Shown in pieces: positions 27,990 to 31,382 of a DNA stretch of 31,382 bases (position 1 is its first letter; the number at the start of each line of letters is the position of its first letter). Made by a program: the position numbers and the translations under genes. The notes beneath the pieces are model-generated. The model saw only the letters and a program-made list of their open reading frames with translations. It made no database searches and had not been told where the DNA came from. The DNA comes from Flavobacteriaceae bacterium (lineage in GTDB: Bacteria; Bacteroidota; Bacteroidia; Flavobacteriales; Flavobacteriaceae), in the NCBI GenBank assembly GCA_029238555.1, contig JAQWFV010000050.1, forward strand, positions 1-31,382, given 5' to 3'.

Positions 27990-30533
27990 ATGCAACAACA
28001 GCGCCTAGAAGTATTTAAAAAAACAGTGAATAATACGTTTAACGTATACAATAGCCTTTTTCTAAATCTCCCTTACCGCAATATTGAAAATGTAGGGATG
28101 CTTATTCCACTCCTATTAGACCAGAGCAAAAAAGGTTTGGAAGCTGGAAAAAACCCGCAGCAAATTTTGGAAGGTTTTTTTAAAGATTATGCCGGACTCA
28201 CCACAGAAGAATCACAGATAGATTTTATGTTTCGTATTATCCAGTATGTGGAACGTCAGGTGGTGCTTTATGACAGTGTGGAAGATGCAGCATTCCCTAA
28301 GCTTCACAAGCATAGTTCTTCTCTGAGTATAAAAGATTATTTTCAAATTATTGATAAAAACAAGAGTTGGGATGAGGTAGCGGAGAAACTCTCCAACTTC
28401 AGTGCCCGTATTATACTAACGGCACACCCCACCCAATTCTATACGCCAGCTGTTTTAGATATTATGACAGATTTGCGCAAGCTCATTGTAGAGAATAATA
28501 TCACGGAAATAGACAAGAGTTTGCAACAATTGGGGCTGACCTCTTTGCTAAACAGTAAAAAACCCACTCCTTTAGACGAGGCAAAAAACATCATACATAT
28601 TTTAAGAAATGTGTATTATGACGCCATTGGAGACCTTTTTTCATATATTAAAACAAATATCCCACAAGTAGATTTCAACAATTATAATATTGTTAAATTA
28701 GGCTTCTGGCCAGGTGGAGATAGGGATGGTAACCCATTTGTCACTACGGAAATGACGGATCAGGTAGCAGATGAATTAAGGACCACGCTCATGAAGTGTT
28801 ACTACAAAGACCTGAAAGCCCTGCATCAAAAATTAAGTTTTACAGCGCTTCAAGAGCCCTTAATAGGCCTTAGAAAAGCATTGTACGACAGTATGTTTGA
28901 CGCTAATGCCTTAGTGCCTTATGACTTTTTGATTGGAGAACTCCAGAAAATCAAAGACCTCTTAGTCTCTAAATACTTTGGTTTATATTTAAAAGATCTA
29001 GACGCTTTAATAGATAAAGTCAAGATCTTTAAAACCCACTTTGCCACTTTAGACATAAGACAAGACCACAGCATTCATTTCAATAGTATCACGGCTATTT
29101 TAAAACATGCCGGTATTATAAAGGAGTCTTTAGAGGAACTATCCCCTGAGGTACTCACCGATAAATTACTCCATTTAGATCTAGAAGTGGCCCCTGATGA
29201 ATTTGAAGATGCACTCGTTTCAGATACCTTAAAAAATATCAGAAACCTCAAAAACATTCAAGCCAAGAACGGTCAAGACGGTTGCAATAGGTATATTATT
29301 AGTAATTCAGAGGACAAATTTTCTGTTTTATTTGTTTGGGCTTTATTTAGGTGGTCCGGATACAAAGAAGCAGACATTCATTTTGACATTGTCCCCCTTT
29401 TTGAAACCATGCACGGCATGGACACTTCTGAACAAAGCATGCAAGAGCTCTTTCAGACAACTGCCTATATGCAGCACGTTAAAAAGAGGGGGAATAAACA
29501 CACCATCATGCTTGGTTTCTCAGATGGAACAAAAGATGGAGGCTATGTGAAAGCCAATTGGTCTATTCTAAAAACCAAAGAAAACCTAACAAGCGTTTGT
29601 AAGCAATACGACGTAAGCGCGGTCTTTTTTGACGGCCGTGGTGGACCTCCAGCAAGAGGTGGTGGAAAAACACATAGATTTTATGCTGCACAAACCAAAG
29701 AAATTGCCAATAATGAGATACAACTGACCATTCAAGGACAGACCATTACCAGTACTTATGGTACTAGAGACCAGTTTGTATATAATTGTGAGCAACTCTT
29801 AACCGCTGGATTGTCTAACAATATTTTTGGCAAGGAAAACACCATTTCAATCGCCCACAGAGCGCTTATGGAAACACTGTCCGAAAGAAGTTTTACCAAA
29901 TACGACGCTTTAAAACAGCATCCTAAATTCATGCCTTATTTAGAAAATAGGAGTACCCTTAAATATTATACCAAAGCAAATATTGGCTCAAGGCCAGGAA
30001 AAAGAGGCCAAAAAGCCAAATTAGAGCTCTCTGATCTAAGGGCCATTTCTTTTGTTGGTTCTTGGAGCCAACTCAAGCAAAATGTCCCCGGCTACTTTGG
30101 TATTGGTTCTGCCATTGCTTCTTTAGAGGCAGAGGGCAAACTGGGAGAACTACAGGAGATGTTTAAAGAAGTGCCTTATTTTAAAGCACTCATGCAAAAC
30201 AGTATGATGGCTTTAGCCAAATGTTATTTTGAACTCACCAGCTATATGAAAGAAGACCCAGAGTATGGCGATTTCTGGCAGATACTTCACGACGAATACA
30301 CCCTATCCAAAGAAAAATTACTCCTCATTTCTGGCTTAAATATTCTCATGGAAAAAGAAGCTGTTTCAAGAGAATCTGTACTGATCCGGGAAAATATAGT
30401 CCTTCCGTTATTGGTGATCCAACAATACGCCCTTCAAAAAATAGGACAAAATGCGCCGCTAAAAGAAATCTATGAAAAGATTGTCACCCGATCTTTATAC
30501 GGGAATATTAACGCGAGTAGAAACTCCGCTTAA
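27990..30533 (+). CDS. ppc: phosphoenolpyruvate carboxylase
   Basis: 847 residues from ATG 27990; an in-frame TTG at 27981 lies three codons earlier and is less likely. Catalytic landmarks are intact: His146 in LTAHPTQ, FWPGGDRDGNPFVT, Arg550 and Arg556 in GRGGPPARGGG, and NIGSRPGKRG. It carboxylates PEP to oxaloacetate, replenishing the TCA cycle. Length is at the short end for the family. The C-terminus reads NINASRNSA where classical PEPCs end in QNTG. It is followed directly by a strong terminator. Cytoplasmic. Confidence 0.96.
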   Translation: MQQQRLEVFKKTVNNTFNVYNSLFLNLPYRNIENVGMLIPLLLDQSKKGLEAGKNPQQILEGFFKDYAGLTTEESQIDFMFRIIQYVERQVVLYDSVEDAAFPKLHKHSSSLSIKDYFQIIDKNKSWDEVAEKLSNFSARIILTAHPTQFYTPAVLDIMTDLRKLIVENNITEIDKSLQQLGLTSLLNSKKPTPLDEAKNIIHILRNVYYDAIGDLFSYIKTNIPQVDFNNYNIVKLGFWPGGDRDGNPFVTTEMTDQVADELRTTLMKCYYKDLKALHQKLSFTALQEPLIGLRKALYDSMFDANALVPYDFLIGELQKIKDLLVSKYFGLYLKDLDALIDKVKIFKTHFATLDIRQDHSIHFNSITAILKHAGIIKESLEELSPEVLTDKLLHLDLEVAPDEFEDALVSDTLKNIRNLKNIQAKNGQDGCNRYIISNSEDKFSVLFVWALFRWSGYKEADIHFDIVPLFETMHGMDTSEQSMQELFQTTAYMQHVKKRGNKHTIMLGFSDGTKDGGYVKANWSILKTKENLTSVCKQYDVSAVFFDGRGGPPARGGGKTHRFYAAQTKEIANNEIQLTIQGQTITSTYGTRDQFVYNCEQLLTAGLSNNIFGKENTISIAHRALMETLSERSFTKYDALKQHPKFMPYLENRSTLKYYTKANIGSRPGKRGQKAKLELSDLRAISFVGSWSQLKQNVPGYFGIGSAIASLEAEGKLGELQEMFKEVPYFKALMQNSMMALAKCYFELTSYMKEDPEYGDFWQILHDEYTLSKEKLLLISGLNILMEKEAVSRESVLIRENIVLPLLVIQQYALQKIGQNAPLKEIYEKIVTRSLYGNINASRNSA

Positions 30534-30534
30534 T

Positions 30535-30569
30535 AAAAAAGCCATTCCTAGCTTAGGAATGGCTTTTTT
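30535..30569. terminator. bidirectional terminator after ppc
   Basis: GCCATTCCTA (30541-30550) and TAGGAATGGC (30554-30563) form a perfect 10-bp stem with loop GCT, with A6 before and T6 after. It can end both ppc and the convergent HxlR gene. Confidence 0.93.
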
Positions 30570-30592
30570 ATTATTAAGGTATACTGGACTTT

Positions 30593-31027
30593 TTAATTTA
30601 AAATAGTCTCCCTAGTTTTAAGATATTTTGATGTAGTCTCTTTTAAGAATGAATCTAACCCATTTAAATCAATTAATCCATAATCTTTCTTAGAAAATGG
30701 ACCTGGTACAACATGTAAATGTTTGCGAGACCATAATGATAAATTCATGATCATTGGGAATAAATCTATGCCACTATCCGTTAAATAATAGTACTTTATC
30801 TTATTGTCATTTACATCTCTTTTGAAGTCTAAAATTCCATGACTCCTCAATTTTTTAATTCTATCTACTAAAATATTAGTAGAGATTTTTTCAGGAGATT
30901 TCAAGAATTCAGAATAGGTATTTCTGCCAATAAACAAATCTCTAATTATTACCAAAGACCACTTATCACCAAAAATATCTAGAGCACAAGAGATTGGGCA
31001 TTGTGATCTAAATTCAAAATCTAACAT
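30593..31027 (-). CDS. HxlR-family winged-helix regulator
   Basis: 144 residues. The N-terminal CPISCALDIFGDKWSLVIIRDLF is the typical HxlR/MarR-like start with Cys9. Then comes the winged helix with SEFLKSPEKISTNILVDRIKKL (recognition helix) and the YYYLTDSG wing. Such regulators often sense redox or electrophiles through the N-terminal Cys and control neighbouring genes; the target here is unclear and may lie beyond the window. A -7-like TAAATTTG on the minus strand lies at 31110-31103. The gene is AT-richer than the rest of the window. Confidence 0.94.
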   Translation of the reverse strand: MLDFEFRSQCPISCALDIFGDKWSLVIIRDLFIGRNTYSEFLKSPEKISTNILVDRIKKLRSHGILDFKRDVNDNKIKYYYLTDSGIDLFPMIMNLSLWSRKHLHVVPGPFSKKDYGLIDLNGLDSFLKETTSKYLKTRETILN

Positions 31028-31102
31028 AACATAAAAATTATTAAAAATACAGAATACAAAAATAAGAAAAATTCATAAGAAAATGATTGAAATGCAGCAA
31101 TT

Positions 31103-31110
31103 CAAATTTA
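31103..31110 (-). promoter_or_regulatory. -7-like element upstream of HxlR gene
   Basis: TAAATTTG on the minus strand matches TAnnTTTG. No convincing -33 TTG at the right distance, so this is a weak call. Confidence 0.3.
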
Positions 31111-31146
31111 TTATTGTAATATGCAATTAAATTTAATTTTTTTATT

Positions 31147-31382
31147 AATTTTAGTTTCACCAACTTAACACTTAATAAAATGAAATTTAAATTAACACTA
31201 TTAAGCGCCATTTTGATTTGCATGTCTTGTAATAACAAAGAAGTAGCTCCCCAAGAGACTGCTTACTATGATTATTCCACGTCAGACTCGAAGTTTACTG
31301 GAGGAACAAAAATCAAAATGGCGCTTAATAGTGTTAATTTAAATTTCATTTTATTAAGTGTTAAGTTGGTGAAACTAAAATT
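31147..31382. repeat. perfect inverted repeat, arms of at least 73 bp, up to the window end
   Basis: Bases 31147-31219 are perfectly complementary in reverse to 31310-31382, separated by a unique 90-bp spacer (31220-31309). The left arm includes the upstream region, start codon and signal-peptide region of the lipoprotein gene. The right arm ends at the last base, so true arm length is unknown. It could be a contig-end fold-back artefact or a real inverted duplication. Confidence 0.95.
31180..31382 (+). CDS. start of a lipoprotein gene (partial, 3' part unreliable)
   Basis: ATG at 31180 opens a frame that runs to the window end without a stop. The N-terminus (KFKLTLLSAILICMSCNN) is a lipoprotein signal with likely Cys17 lipidation, followed by polar sequence including TAYYDYSTSDSKFTGG. 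From about codon 44 the reading frame enters the right arm of the inverted repeat, so the residues from there on may be an assembly product. Family not recognised; it may be the beginning of a longer lipoprotein. Confidence 0.6.
   Translation, partial: MKFKLTLLSAILICMSCNNKEVAPQETAYYDYSTSDSKFTGGTKIKMALNSVNLNFILLSVKLVKLK

Noticed and set aside
31041..31238. Minus-strand 65-residue frame near the right end
   Set aside because: It is antisense to the lipoprotein start, AT-rich and without a recognisable signal or domain.
31272..31349. 25-codon minus-strand ORF inside the inverted repeat with the same first residues as the lipoprotein
   Set aside because: It is only the mirrored copy of the lipoprotein start and runs into a stop in the spacer; not an independent gene.

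Overview
The window looks like chromosome of a member of the Bacteroidota, most likely the Flavobacteriia. The evidence is the gene content: a VPS10/sortilin-like BNR protein, a DUF5916-type outer-membrane protein, a barrel-less TonB plug protein, and DUF6503-, DUF6526- and DUF6428-like proteins. Intergenic DNA is AT-rich, Shine-Dalgarno sequences are rare, and a few promoters fit the Bacteroidota form (TTG, 17-19 nt, TAnnTTTG). I see no rRNA, tRNA, CRISPR array, insertion sequence or prophage gene. Family names come from reading motifs, not from a database search.

Layout. 1-4556 is all on the minus strand. It holds a large secreted BNR/VPS10 protein cut by the window start, an outer-membrane beta-barrel protein, a lipoprotein, and a tightly packed pair of small XRE regulator and four-helix membrane protein, with three operator-like palindromes upstream of the pair. 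4790-12570 is on the plus strand: a CBM9-like/DUF5916 outer-membrane protein, a phosphate module (OprO/OprP-type porin plus PiT transporter with a PhoU-like tail), and an amidase lipoprotein. 12638-14203 (minus) is the TonB plug/TPR-like protein, divergent from an S9 dipeptidyl-peptidase-like enzyme (14334-16859).

16864-18403 carries a 59-residue lipoprotein (minus strand), a pirin, and a two-helix DUF6526-like protein whose start codon lies just behind a 15-bp inverted repeat. 18511-21245 is katG followed after 8 bp by an unrecognised gene. Next come an M20 amidohydrolase (minus), an SDR dehydrogenase (plus) and a PhnA-domain protein (minus).

24383-26850 (minus) is a compact arsenic resistance operon: arsR, a DUF6428-like gene, arsC and acr3. 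ArsR would sense arsenite, ArsC would reduce arsenate, and Acr3 would expel arsenite. Arsenate enters cells as a phosphate analogue, so the phosphate module elsewhere in the window is a plausible entry route. 26958-30533 holds a sugar isomerase/epimerase-like TIM-barrel protein and PEP carboxylase. The right end has a HxlR regulator and the start of a lipoprotein gene.

The most striking sequence structure is a perfect inverted repeat with arms of at least 73 bp that runs up to the last base. It is probably a contig-end fold-back artefact, but it needs a read-level check. The best biological candidates for a second look are the operator array of the XRE/membrane-protein operon, the TonB plug protein without a barrel, the extended ArsC with its DUF6428 partner, and the hairpin in front of the DUF6526 gene. 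I see no clear undescribed defence system or mobile system.
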